A stretch of 64,000 nucleotides of DNA from Pseudomonadota bacterium (GTDB taxonomy: Bacteria; Myxococcota_A; Bradymonadia; Bradymonadales; GCA-2716585): positions 1 through 64,000 of the forward strand of contig SYOX01000219.1 of assembly GCA_005804885.1 (NCBI GenBank), given 5' to 3'. Made by a program: the position numbers and the translations under genes. Below, one piece after another: positions 56,201-62,096 of the stretch (positions are counted from its first letter, which is position 1; every line of letters starts with the position of its first letter). The notes beneath the pieces were generated by a model. The model did not search any database. It had not been told where the DNA came from and saw only the letters and a list, made by a program, of their open reading frames with translations.

Positions 56201-57025
56201 CTGGTCGAGGGCACCTCGGCGCCGGCGGACTCTCTGGCTGAGGGCGCCTCGGAGCCGACGGACGCGCTGGACACCTCGGAGCCGGTTGACGTCACGGAGG
56301 CGGAGGAGCCTGAAGCGCCGTTGACCCGTCAGGAGGCCCCGGAGCCCTCGTCGGGGCCCGAAGAGGCCGAGAGCGCCCGAGGAGGAGAGGTGGAGGCGCT
56401 GCTCGTCGACGTGCCTGTCGGGGGCGGAGAGGCGCCAGCCACCTTGAGCGCACCGGCGGCGTCGGAGCACCGACGCCGCGGCACCGACGCCGCCGCCGAC
56501 GTGCAGCCCGCGCTTTGGTCCGAGCCGGCCGCGCGGCCACGGGGATTCGAGAGGTCCCCGGACCTGGACGCGATGGCCCCAAGGGCGACCGCACAAGCCT
56601 GGGCGGCCTCGGATCCGTCGCAGCCCTTGAGCCCTTCACCGCAGCCCGCGTCGGCGCCGCAGGCCGATCCTCGGGCGGCGAAGGCTCAGCCCGCGGCGCA
56701 GCCTGCGGCTCGGCCTGCGCCACGGCAGCCACTTGCATCGGAGGCCGCGCCGGTTGTGGAGGCGTCGATCGAGGAGCCCGTGATCCTGATGCCACGGCAT
56801 CTGCCCGGCTACCCGGAGCGCTTCGAGACCTACGGCGCCAGGCTCGTCAACCCGTGGGTGATCGCCACGATCATCCTGTTGTTGCTCGCGGTGGCGGTGG
56901 CGGCCCTGGCGTGGTGGTTGAGCCAGCAGCCGGCTCAGGAGGGCGGGTCGCCGGAGGCGCACAACGTTTTTGAGCTGCCCCAGACCGCCGAGCTCGGCCG
57001 CCCTTGTTCCTCAGCGCGGGGTTGA
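53252..57025 (+). CDS. Ser/Thr protein kinase with a 57-unit acidic repeat region and C-terminal membrane anchor
   Basis: The 1257-residue protein has a kinase domain (about residues 8-290): GRELGRGPYTRVF, VVVKI, HRDLKPNN, DFGIAK and APELIAG. A linker leads to a region (about residues 470-1010) of 57 consecutive 9- or 11-residue units, ADALDTSEP or ADVLAEGASEP and variants. A Pro/Ala-rich part and a single membrane helix near the end (VIATIILLLLAVAVAALAWWL) follow, leaving about 35 residues outside. The repeat region might serve as an extended, phosphorylatable spacer. The next gene starts four bases after its stop. ATG at 53252 with AAGGAAC upstream. Confidence 0.9.
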   Translation: MAFRSVQVGDIIDGRYRLGRELGRGPYTRVFKADEVKLDREVVVKILISSGEYANAESRFEREAFLLSKLAHENTLTLFESGWDKGLEHPFLVTEYVPGLTLWEVIRRQGAIDAVRTVGIVRQILLSLREAHDKGIVHRDLKPNNVMLYDTEYERDKVKVLDFGIAKLVHAVQMEDEVGDVTLEGRMVGTPRYMAPELIAGQDPSPATDIYAVGLVMYEMITGRRAVQGKLPTQIIARQLSREPIVAANEPDVPALLLDVLRRATAKSLRSRFDTVQRFIGALDALDKDALAAASLASTKAPKKAEEGDVLPPGISQALVILSSTFSNNSGGGTTSSEAWPSHDEGSALQPVEIGPQSEPDIQIFTSLPSPARAAPWAIAHASLQTAPPLERCEGLSLPQPEEVIVDVDNDDLARFFDDQGRDDTPPLVDPAGQGEDLDAEAEGSSDQGQAALEPSNSPDQAETPREPADALTTSEPADALDISEPADLLAEGASEPADALDTSEPMDALDTSEPADSLAEDISEPTDALDILEPADVLAEGASEPADVLAEGASAPTDALDTSEPADVLDTSVPVDALDTSEPADVLDTSEPVDALDTSEPVDVLAEGASAPADVLGTSAPADVLGASAPMDALDTSAPVDVLDTSEPADVLAEGTSEPTDALDISEPADALDTSEPAGVLDISEPTDALDTSEPVDVLAEGASAPADVLGASEPTDALDISEPADVLAKGTSEPTDVLAEGASEPTDALDASEPMEGLAEGTSEPTDALDTSEPMDALDTSEPADALDISEPVDALDTSEPTDALDASEPMDALDTSEPADLLSEGASAPMDALDTSEPVDALDTSEPVDALDTSEPVDALDTSEPVDALDISEPTDVLDTSEPVDVLAEGTSAPADVLGASAPMDALDTSVPVDVLDTSEPADALDTSEPADALDTSEPVDVLAEGTSEPTDALDISEPADALDISEPVDALDTSEPADVLVEGTSAPADSLAEGASEPTDALDTSEPVDVTEAEEPEAPLTRQEAPEPSSGPEEAESARGGEVEALLVDVPVGGGEAPATLSAPAASEHRRRGTDAAADVQPALWSEPAARPRGFERSPDLDAMAPRATAQAWAASDPSQPLSPSPQPASAPQADPRAAKAQPAAQPAARPAPRQPLASEAAPVVEASIEEPVILMPRHLPGYPERFETYGARLVNPWVIATIILLLLAVAVAALAWWLSQQPAQEGGSPEAHNVFELPQTAELGRPCSSARG
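54655..56289 (+). repeat. Coding repeat array of the kinase (27/33-bp units)
   Basis: The DNA is composed of 57 units of 27 or 33 bases with high identity (for example GCAGACGCGCTGGACACCTC). Such an array can change in copy number by slippage or recombination while the frame is kept. The reverse strand is open across the array because of the codon pattern, but it does not represent a gene. Confidence 0.85.
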
Positions 57026-57029
57026 TCCC

Positions 57030-58256
57030 ATGATCCCAAGAGTTGTTGTGTCTCTGACAGCCCTCTGGGCGCTCTGTCTCCTGAGTTCTTGCGCCAGCGT
57101 CGCGCCTTCGGGCGTCGAAGAGCGCTCGGCGGGGCCGCGCTACGGGATCATCATCGACGCCGGGACGACCGGCACGCGCGTCCACATCTACGCCCTGGAC
57201 GGGCGCGACGAGGAGGGGGTCCCGCGCGTCCAGGCCGCGCCGTGGCCTCGGGGGCAGGGCGAGCCGCTCTGGGAGATGCGCGTCGAGCCCGGCTTGATCG
57301 ACAGCGGGGGCAACCCCGAGGCGGCCATTGCGTCGATCGAGCCCCTGATCGCCTACGCCGCCGACCGCGTCGGTCCCGACGAGCGGGAGCTGCGCCGCAC
57401 GCCGCTGTTCCTGATGGCGACGGCGGGCATGCGGGCGCTGCCCGAGCAGGAGCGCGAGGCGATCCTCGGCCCCGTGCGGGCGTGGCTCAGGGCGTCGTCT
57501 CCCTTTCATGTCAAGGATGTGCGCGTCATTACAGGAGAAGAAGAGGCGCTCTTTGGCTGGCTGACGATCAATTACGCGGGCGGGACGCTCAACGCCCGAG
57601 GCACTCAGGAGACCCTCGGGGTGCTGGACATGGGCGGCGGCTCGACCCAGATCGCCTTCGCGCCGACGAAGGCCCCCGAGGCCCACGGGGTGTCCGTGGA
57701 CTTTGGCCCCAGCGCCCTCCAGCTCTACGCCAGGAGCTACCTGGGTTATGGCGAGGAGCGGATGCTGGAGCGCGTGGCCGATCCCAGGTGCTCGCCCAGA
57801 GGGGCGCCGCTGGAGGGCGGCCGGGTGGGCCAGGGGGATTACGCGGCGTGCCGGGCGGTCATCCTCAAGGCGCTTGAGGGGCCGTGCGACAAGGGCCCCT
57901 GCTCCTTGATGGGGGCCTGGCAGCCGCCGCTGCGGGGCGACTTCGTCGCCGTCTCGGCCTACTTCTACACGATGACCTTCGCCGAGGCGGGCGATCCGGC
58001 CTCGCTGGAGGCCCTGGAGCGCTTCGGCGTGCACTACTGCGCCTCGGAGTGGTCTGAGATCCTCAAGGCGCACCCCGAGGTCGACCCGCGCTACCTGGTC
58101 CAGTACTGCTTCAGCGCCGCGTACATGGTCTCGATCCTCCACGAAGGATACGGCTTTGACATGGAGACCACCCAGATCAGGGCCCTGGACAGGATCGGGG
58201 GCAATGACACCGGGTGGACCCTCGGGGCGATGATCTTCGAAGCCAGCGCTCTGTAG
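57030..58256 (+). CDS. GDA1/CD39-family nucleoside triphosphate diphosphohydrolase (ectoapyrase) lipoprotein
   Basis: The 408-residue protein has a signal peptide ending LSSC and all apyrase-conserved regions: ACR1 DAGTTGTRVHIY, ACR2 LMATAGMR, ACR3 GEEEALFGWL with the catalytic Glu, ACR4 LDMGGGSTQIAF and ACR5 near TGWTLGAM. It should hydrolyse extracytoplasmic nucleoside tri- and diphosphates to monophosphates. E-NTPDases are mainly eukaryotic; few bacteria have them (for example Legionella). The start ATG lies four bases after the kinase stop, so the two are probably co-expressed. No obvious ribosome site beyond coupling is seen. Confidence 0.9.
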   Translation: MIPRVVVSLTALWALCLLSSCASVAPSGVEERSAGPRYGIIIDAGTTGTRVHIYALDGRDEEGVPRVQAAPWPRGQGEPLWEMRVEPGLIDSGGNPEAAIASIEPLIAYAADRVGPDERELRRTPLFLMATAGMRALPEQEREAILGPVRAWLRASSPFHVKDVRVITGEEEALFGWLTINYAGGTLNARGTQETLGVLDMGGGSTQIAFAPTKAPEAHGVSVDFGPSALQLYARSYLGYGEERMLERVADPRCSPRGAPLEGGRVGQGDYAACRAVILKALEGPCDKGPCSLMGAWQPPLRGDFVAVSAYFYTMTFAEAGDPASLEALERFGVHYCASEWSEILKAHPEVDPRYLVQYCFSAAYMVSILHEGYGFDMETTQIRALDRIGGNDTGWTLGAMIFEASAL

Positions 58257-58309
58257 GGCGCGCGCCGCCCGGTCGTCCGTGACCGCCCTGGTGGGCCGCG
58301 CTCAACCCC

Positions 58310-58693
58310 TCAGAGCACCGACGGGGCCTCGATCCACTCGGGCACCTCGGGGGGGACGAAGGCGAAGTAGCGCGAGGCCGAGATGCTGCCGAAGGGCACG
58401 TAGCCCTCGTGGGGTCCCTCGAAGCGCTGCGAGGTCGATTCGAAGGCCAGCAGGCGATCGACCCTGAAGGTCTTCCAGCCCGTCGGCTCTCCAGACTCGC
58501 TGAAGCCCGAGCGCTGCCAGGCGCGCAGCAAGAGCGCGCCGAAGGCCGTCTCCCAGTAGCAGTGGGGCTCGATGACGCGCAGCTCGCCGTCCTTGTAGCA
58601 GAAGTAGAGCACGTGGCGGGCCTCGATGGCGGCGCACAGGCGCTCGTGAAGGCTGGGCCTGTGAGGGAGATGGGGGGTGGCGGTCACGGACAT
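58310..58693 (-). CDS. Small WYL-like domain protein, 127 aa
   Basis: A soluble protein with the pattern of a free-standing WYL-type ligand-binding domain: LCAAIEARHVLYFCYKDGELRVIEPHCYWE, GALLLRAWQRSGFSESGEPTGWKTFRVDRL, and a final extension. There is no DNA-binding domain attached. WYL domains often bind nucleic acid or nucleotides in transcription factors and defence systems. AAGGAGG lies before the ATG at 58693. A TATACT sequence upstream (58732-58737 on the minus strand) is a possible -10 box. Confidence 0.65.
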   Translation of the reverse strand: MSVTATPHLPHRPSLHERLCAAIEARHVLYFCYKDGELRVIEPHCYWETAFGALLLRAWQRSGFSESGEPTGWKTFRVDRLLAFESTSQRFEGPHEGYVPFGSISASRYFAFVPPEVPEWIEAPSVL

Positions 58694-58896
58694 GATGCCT
58701 CCTTGGGACGAAGGTGCTGATCCAACGAGCAGTATATCACCACCTTGTCTTTTGTTCAGCAAAAATCAGCCGACGGCACTTTTCGCTCGCCCACGCACGA
58801 CGCTCGCCCCAGGCTCGACGAGCGCCCCCCGCACGACGCTCGCCGTACGCTCGCCGACCGCCCCACGCACGACGCTCGCCGCACGCTCGCCGACCG

Positions 58897-59164
58897 CCCC
58901 ACGCTCCTCGCACCCCTGCGGGGGCTCGTCGGGTGGGGCTGGAGTTTCAGGGTGGGCTGCGCCCTGCCGGTCGCAGGCCCCCGCGCGGCCGAGAGCAGAT
59001 CGCAGGGCCGGATCACCGCGTCGAGGTGGGCCTGTGGATTGGAGTTATTGCTCCCCCTGGTGTCGACTTCGGTCGCCCGCTGGCCTGCGACCGACAGGTC
59101 GCAGCCCGACCGGGCATCCAAGCCCCACCCGACGAGCCCCCGCAGGGGTGCGAGGAGCGTGGGG
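58897..59164. repeat. Palindromic repeat element, copy 3, with core inverted
   Basis: The two outer parts match copies 1 and 2 in the usual orientation (CCCCACGCTCCTCGCACC at the left; GCGAGGAGCGTGGGG at the right), but the central part from about 58989 to 59107 (AGCAGATCGCAGGGCCGGAT, GTGGGCCTGTGGATTGG, CCTGCGACCGACAGGTCGCA) is the reverse complement of the core in copy 1. Tandem 12-18 bp units flank both sides. The gap 58694-59336 contains only this element and its flanks. Confidence 0.75.
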
Positions 59165-59336
59165 CGATCGGCGAGCGTAGGGCGTTCGTCGTGCGAGCGT
59201 CGTGCGTGGGGCGTTGGGGGGCGTCGAGCGTGGGGCGTCGAAGGGGCCTCCAGCCTTCCCTGAACCCGCCTGGGCTCGTCGAGAGCCCCGCAGGGGCGCC
59301 CTTGATCCGGTGTCACGGGCGCGAGCCCGGGGCGGC

Positions 59337-60953
59337 CTACCGATCGGCCCAGCGGATGACCGTGTCGGTGAGCGTCGCCCCCTCTCGGGCGACGGCCTGG
59401 CGGTTGTCGATCTCCTGGCCGCTGGCGGCCTTCTCGACCGTCTCCCAGCCGCCGCGCGTGTATTTGTATTCGAAGGGGGCCTGATCCGGCAGCGCGACCT
59501 CCGCTGCCCAGGTGTCGCCCCCCTGGTGCTCCAGCGCCACGCCCACCCCGTCCCATGATCCCAGCGCCGACGGCGACCCGCTGACGTGCACCCTGTCCGT
59601 GCCGGGCGGGGCCTCGACGACGAAGCGCACCGCGACCTGCGGGCGCTGACCGACGCGCAGAGTCGCCTCGGCGCTCCTGTCGCCGATCTGCGCCCGGACG
59701 CGCACCACGCCTGCGGCCAGCGCGACGATCCGGTCGCCTTCCAGGCGCACCACCCCCTCGGGCTCGAAGGTGATCCCCGCCAGCGGCGCCGGCCAGCTCA
59801 ACCACACCTCGCCTCCATGGAGGGCGCCCACCTCGACGTCCGTCACCTCGCCGATCTCCAGCTCGGGTCTATAGATCGTCAGTACGACCTCCTGCGGGGG
59901 CAGCTCGCCGACGGCCTCGTCCGAGAGCAGGAAGCCGAGGATCGAGGGCAGCCTGGCCGCCCAGGCCCCCTCGTTGTGCGGCGCCCCGATCACCTCCAGG
60001 TAACCGACCTCGCGGCCAAACTCGCCCCCGAGGGCAAGCGCCCGATCCCGCGCTCGGGCCGCGTCCCGGATCACCGTCGTGGCCCCGCCCGGGGTCTGCT
60101 CCCCCTCGGCCGATCCGCCGTCGAGCCAGAGGCGCGCGGGCAAGGCCGGCGCGCTCTGCTCAAGCCGTCGCAGCATCGAGCGGTCGTTCCACCACAAGGA
60201 GGGGCTGACGGCCGCCACCCTGCCGAAGACCCCAGGGTGCCGCTGGAACATGTCCAGGCTGATCAAGCCCCCCAGGCTCGACCCCGCCAGCGCCGTATTG
60301 TTCGCCCCGCAAAGCGTGCGGTAGCGCGCGTCGATGGCGGGCTTGATCCGCTCGACCACCAGCCGGCCATAAGCCTCCCCCCGCCCCCCGCCGAAGTCGG
60401 GGTCCGCGTCCGGCGTGTACTCGTCGATCCGCTCGCCCGTGTTGCCGATCCCCACCACGATCCACGGCCTGATGCGACCGCGCGCGCTCAGGTCGTCGAC
60501 CACCTCGTCGACCTCCCACGCCGCTCCGAAGGCCGCCAGCGCCGGGTCAAAGAGGTTCTGGCCGTCGTGCATGTAGAGGACGGGGTATCGCCCCTGTCCG
60601 GCCTCGTAGCCCTCAGGCAGGTGGATGAACAGGTCGCGCGCCGACAGCTCGCCCCCCCCGAAGCCCCGCGCGATCTCAAGGCGCCCCAGCCGCTCCACCT
60701 CCAGCGTCGCTGCCCCCGGATCGACGGGGCAGGCCTCGTCGACCGGCGCCTCCGCGTCGGGGTCCGCGTCCGCCCCCCCGTCGATCGGCTCAGGCTCCCC
60801 CTCGGGCTCCCCCTCGGGCGCGGCGTCCAGGCCCGCGTCCGGCGACGGGCTCCCCGGGCCTCCCTCAAGGCCCTGGGGATCGCAGCCGAGCGCGCTGCAG
60901 AGCAAGGCCAGCGCGAGCGACGCGCGGCGAAGGGATCGGGGCCGGGTGGACAT
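59337..60953 (-). CDS. Enterochelin-esterase-like lipoprotein with starch-binding (CBM20-like) C-terminus
   Basis: A 538-residue lipoprotein (lipobox SALGC) followed by an acidic linker. The central domain resembles Fes/IroE esterases (putative esterase, PF00756-like): VLYMHDGQNLFD, GIGNTGERIDEY, the nucleophile elbow ALAGSSLGGL and a late His in GAPHNEGAW. The C-terminal 100 residues look like a CBM20 starch-binding domain (HVSGSPSALGSWDG, FEYKYTRG, WETVEK, EIDNRQ), after a beta domain (VVRVRAQIGDRSAEATLRVG). It may act on esters of polysaccharides or glycoconjugates. The start at 60953 is chosen for the signal peptide. Confidence 0.82.
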   Translation of the reverse strand: MSTRPRSLRRASLALALLCSALGCDPQGLEGGPGSPSPDAGLDAAPEGEPEGEPEPIDGGADADPDAEAPVDEACPVDPGAATLEVERLGRLEIARGFGGGELSARDLFIHLPEGYEAGQGRYPVLYMHDGQNLFDPALAAFGAAWEVDEVVDDLSARGRIRPWIVVGIGNTGERIDEYTPDADPDFGGGRGEAYGRLVVERIKPAIDARYRTLCGANNTALAGSSLGGLISLDMFQRHPGVFGRVAAVSPSLWWNDRSMLRRLEQSAPALPARLWLDGGSAEGEQTPGGATTVIRDAARARDRALALGGEFGREVGYLEVIGAPHNEGAWAARLPSILGFLLSDEAVGELPPQEVVLTIYRPELEIGEVTDVEVGALHGGEVWLSWPAPLAGITFEPEGVVRLEGDRIVALAAGVVRVRAQIGDRSAEATLRVGQRPQVAVRFVVEAPPGTDRVHVSGSPSALGSWDGVGVALEHQGGDTWAAEVALPDQAPFEYKYTRGGWETVEKAASGQEIDNRQAVAREGATLTDTVIRWADR

Positions 60954-61105
60954 GGGCTCGCTCCGTGCTGATTGGACCTGCGGCGGTCGTGGACACCCTC
61001 CTTCCATACAGCCGGGCCGCCCCGGCGACAAGGAGGCCGACCACGAGGGCGCGGCCAGCCCGCGCCGCTGGCCGCCGAGCGCCCGCCGGGCTGCCCTTCG
61101 AGGTC

Positions 61106-61134
61106 GGTTATCCATTCTTATCGGATGTTATCCT
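61106..61134. promoter_or_regulatory. AT-rich inverted/direct repeat patch, possible enhancer (UAS) site
   Basis: GGTTATCCATTCTTATCGG, then ATGTTATCC, contains TTATCC twice and an ATCC/GGAT inverted pair. It lies about 75-105 bases upstream of the -24 element of the sigma-54 promoter, a usual place for a bacterial enhancer-binding-protein site. It is one of the few AT-rich patches in the window. Confidence 0.4.
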
Positions 61135-61208
61135 GTTGGCGCGCGTTTGGGAGCGTTCGAAGCGGCGTTCAAGGTGTCGATCCCGTGTTTGTCGGGGTCG
61201 GTGCGATC

Positions 61209-61224
61209 TGGCACGGGGGCTGCT
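61209..61224 (+). promoter_or_regulatory. Predicted sigma-54 (RpoN) promoter of the tRNA / tRNA-like RNA / TROVE locus
   Basis: TGGCACGGGGGCTGCT matches the RpoN consensus TGGCACG-N4-TTGCW in all but about one position, with GG and GC correctly 12 bp apart, followed by a T-run. Transcription should start near 61235, 56 bases before tRNA-Gly. A sigma-54 promoter drives the rsr-yrl-rtcBA RNA-repair operon of enterobacteria through RtcR; the same logic would fit here. Confidence 0.65.
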
Positions 61225-61290
61225 TTTGAGTGAGGTCGTCGAGGCAAGGCGGAACGAGGCGAGATGCTCAAGCCGACAACGCCCGACAGC

Positions 61291-61361
61291 GCCTGGGTGG
61301 TTCAAGGGTAGAATGCTGGCTTGCCAGGCTGGCGACACGGGTTCGAATCCCGTCTCAGGCT
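61291..61361 (+). tRNA. tRNA-Gly (GCC)
   Basis: A 71-nt cloverleaf: acceptor GCCTGGG/CTCAGGC (one G-T pair), D-stem GTTC/GAAT, anticodon loop TTGCCAG with anticodon GCC, T-arm ACGGG-TTCGAAT-CCCGT, discriminator T. CCA is not encoded. The structure looks fully functional. The anticodon stem includes wobble pairs. Confidence 0.9.
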
Positions 61362-61403
61362 CTCGGGGGTTGCGGTCGAAGATCGTGAATCCCGAATGAT
61401 CGC

Positions 61404-61476
61404 GGGTGTGTAGCTCAACTGGAAGAGCGCCTGATTGTCGATCAGGATGGTGCGGGTTCAAATCCCGTCGCTCCCG
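61404..61476 (+). tRNA. tRNA-Asp (GTC)
   Basis: A 73-nt cloverleaf: acceptor GGGTGTG/CGCTCCC with one T-T mismatch, D-arm GCTC-AACTGGAA-GAGC, anticodon arm CCTGA-TTGTCGA-TCAGG with anticodon GTC, T-arm GCGGG-TTCAAAT-CCCGT, discriminator G as usual for tRNA-Asp. CCA not encoded. Spaced 42 bp from tRNA-Gly. Confidence 0.85.
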
Positions 61477-61516
61477 CCTGGTTCTGGTTCTTCTGGCCCT
61501 TCGGGGTCCAGTCATG

Positions 61517-61649
61517 GGGGTTGTCTGGGGGATGGTTCCCCCACCTCTCGGTAAAAGAGGCCAACACAACCGGCATCCGAGCTCGATCCTCTTCGGGGGA
61601 TCTCCATCGCGCTGCCTACAAGCATGTGGTTCGATTCCACACAACCCCC
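61517..61649 (+). ncRNA. tRNA-like RNA 1 (Tyr-GTA-like) with an inserted conserved stem in the variable region
   Basis: A perfect 7-bp acceptor stem (GGGGTTG/CAACCCC), a D-arm-like hairpin with a GG loop, an anticodon-like arm CCTCT-CGGTAAA-AGAGG (anticodon GTA, but position 33 is G instead of T), and a normal T-arm TGTGG-TTCGATT-CCACA. Between anticodon arm and T-arm lie about 64 nt: ACC-GGCA ... hairpin GATCCTC-TTCG-GGGGATC ... TGCC-TACAAG. A decoding tRNA is unlikely because U33 is missing. See tRNA-like RNAs 2 and 3, which share the inserted motif. Confidence 0.6.
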
Positions 61650-61650
61650 C

Positions 61651-61789
61651 TGTTTTCGCCCCATCGGTTGTGCCTACAAGCGATAGTAGCTCATCGGTAG
61701 AGCAGCGGCCTTATAAGCTGTAGGTGGCAGGTTCAAATCCTGCCTATCCATCAAAACCGGCGCAACCACTCGGGCGATGACAATTTTTT
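61651..61789 (+). ncRNA. tRNA-like RNA 2 (Ile-TAT-like) enclosed by a long terminal stem; Y-RNA-like architecture
   Basis: The tRNA-like body (about 61680-61750) has GATAG/CTATC in the acceptor, D-arm GCTC-ATCGGTA-GAGC, anticodon loop CTTATAA (anticodon TAT) and T-arm GCAGG-TTCAAAT-CCTGC; the first two acceptor positions do not pair. The body is flanked by GGTTGTGCC-TACAAG on the left and ACC-GGCGCAACC on the right. These pair over nine bases and continue, after a 4x4 internal loop, with TGTTTTCGCCC / GGGCGATGACA, followed by ATTTTTT. A 5'/3' terminal stem closing a tRNA-like module is the layout of bacterial YrlA-type Y RNAs that bind Ro/Rsr. Confidence 0.6.
61771..61789 (+). terminator. U-run after the closing stem of tRNA-like RNA 2
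   Basis: The 3' strand of the closing stem (GGGCGATGACA) is followed by ATTTTTT at 61783-61789. The stem is formed with sequence more than 100 bases upstream, so efficiency as an intrinsic terminator is uncertain; it could mark the 3' end of RNA 2 or be a partial terminator within the locus. Confidence 0.4.
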
Positions 61790-61792
61790 CAC

Positions 61793-61930
61793 GGGGATGT
61801 AGCCTAATTGGTAAAGGCACAGAACTTAGTATTCTGCATACAGCACGACCGGCTTTGAACCTCGGCCCTCATGAGGGGCCTCCCTTCTGAGCCTACAAGC
61901 ATCATCCGGGTTCGAGTCCCGGCATCCCCT
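61793..61930 (+). ncRNA. tRNA-like RNA 3 (Leu-TAG-like) with the same inserted stem in the variable region
   Basis: A perfect 7-bp acceptor (GGGGATG/CATCCCC), positions 8-9 TA, D-arm GCCT-AATTGGTAA-AGGC, anticodon arm CAGAA-CTTAGTA-TTCTG (anticodon TAG) and T-arm CCGGG-TTCGAGT-CCCGG. Between anticodon arm and T-arm lie about 69 nt: ACC-GGCT, GAA/TTC, hairpin GGCCC-tcatga-GGGCC, AGCC-TACAAG-CAT. The inserted part aligns with that of RNA 1. Either a tRNA-Leu with an extreme variable arm or a tRNA-mimicking RNA. Confidence 0.6.
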
Positions 61931-61988
61931 CTCGTGCTTCAGCTTCTGATGGCGGTGGTCGTCGATTTGAACGGCCTCGCCTGGATCT

Positions 61989-62008
61989 GCCCCTCCGGTC
62001 GGAGGGGC
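61989..62008 (+). promoter_or_regulatory. GC hairpin in the leader of the TROVE gene
   Basis: GCCCCTCC-GGTC-GGAGGGGC forms an 8-bp hairpin about 90 bases before the start codon. No U-run follows, so it may be a processing or stabilising structure. Confidence 0.45.
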
Positions 62009-62096
62009 GCTCAACCGCCCCGATCCTCGCCTGCGCCGGCGTCTGCCGCGTCGCGGGCTTCTGTCTTCGGGGCCGACCTCAAAGGGAGGTGACGTC

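Larger units (their letters stand above)
60954..61290. other. Intergenic region between the esterase and tRNA-Gly
   Basis: About 340 bases. It contains an AT-rich patch at 61106-61134 and a sigma-54 promoter at 61209-61224 directed to the tRNA/tRNA-like/TROVE locus (separate entries). No gene is seen; short frames here are Arg-rich shadows. Confidence 0.6.

Noticed and set aside
54631-56295. 554-codon Ser/Gly/Glu/Val-repeat frame on the minus strand
   Set aside because: It is the mirror of the coding repeat array of the kinase; periodic codons leave all such frames open.
61517-61649. Functional tRNA-Tyr
   Set aside because: The residue before the anticodon is G rather than the invariant T, and the variable region is about 64 nt, beyond the usual class II length.
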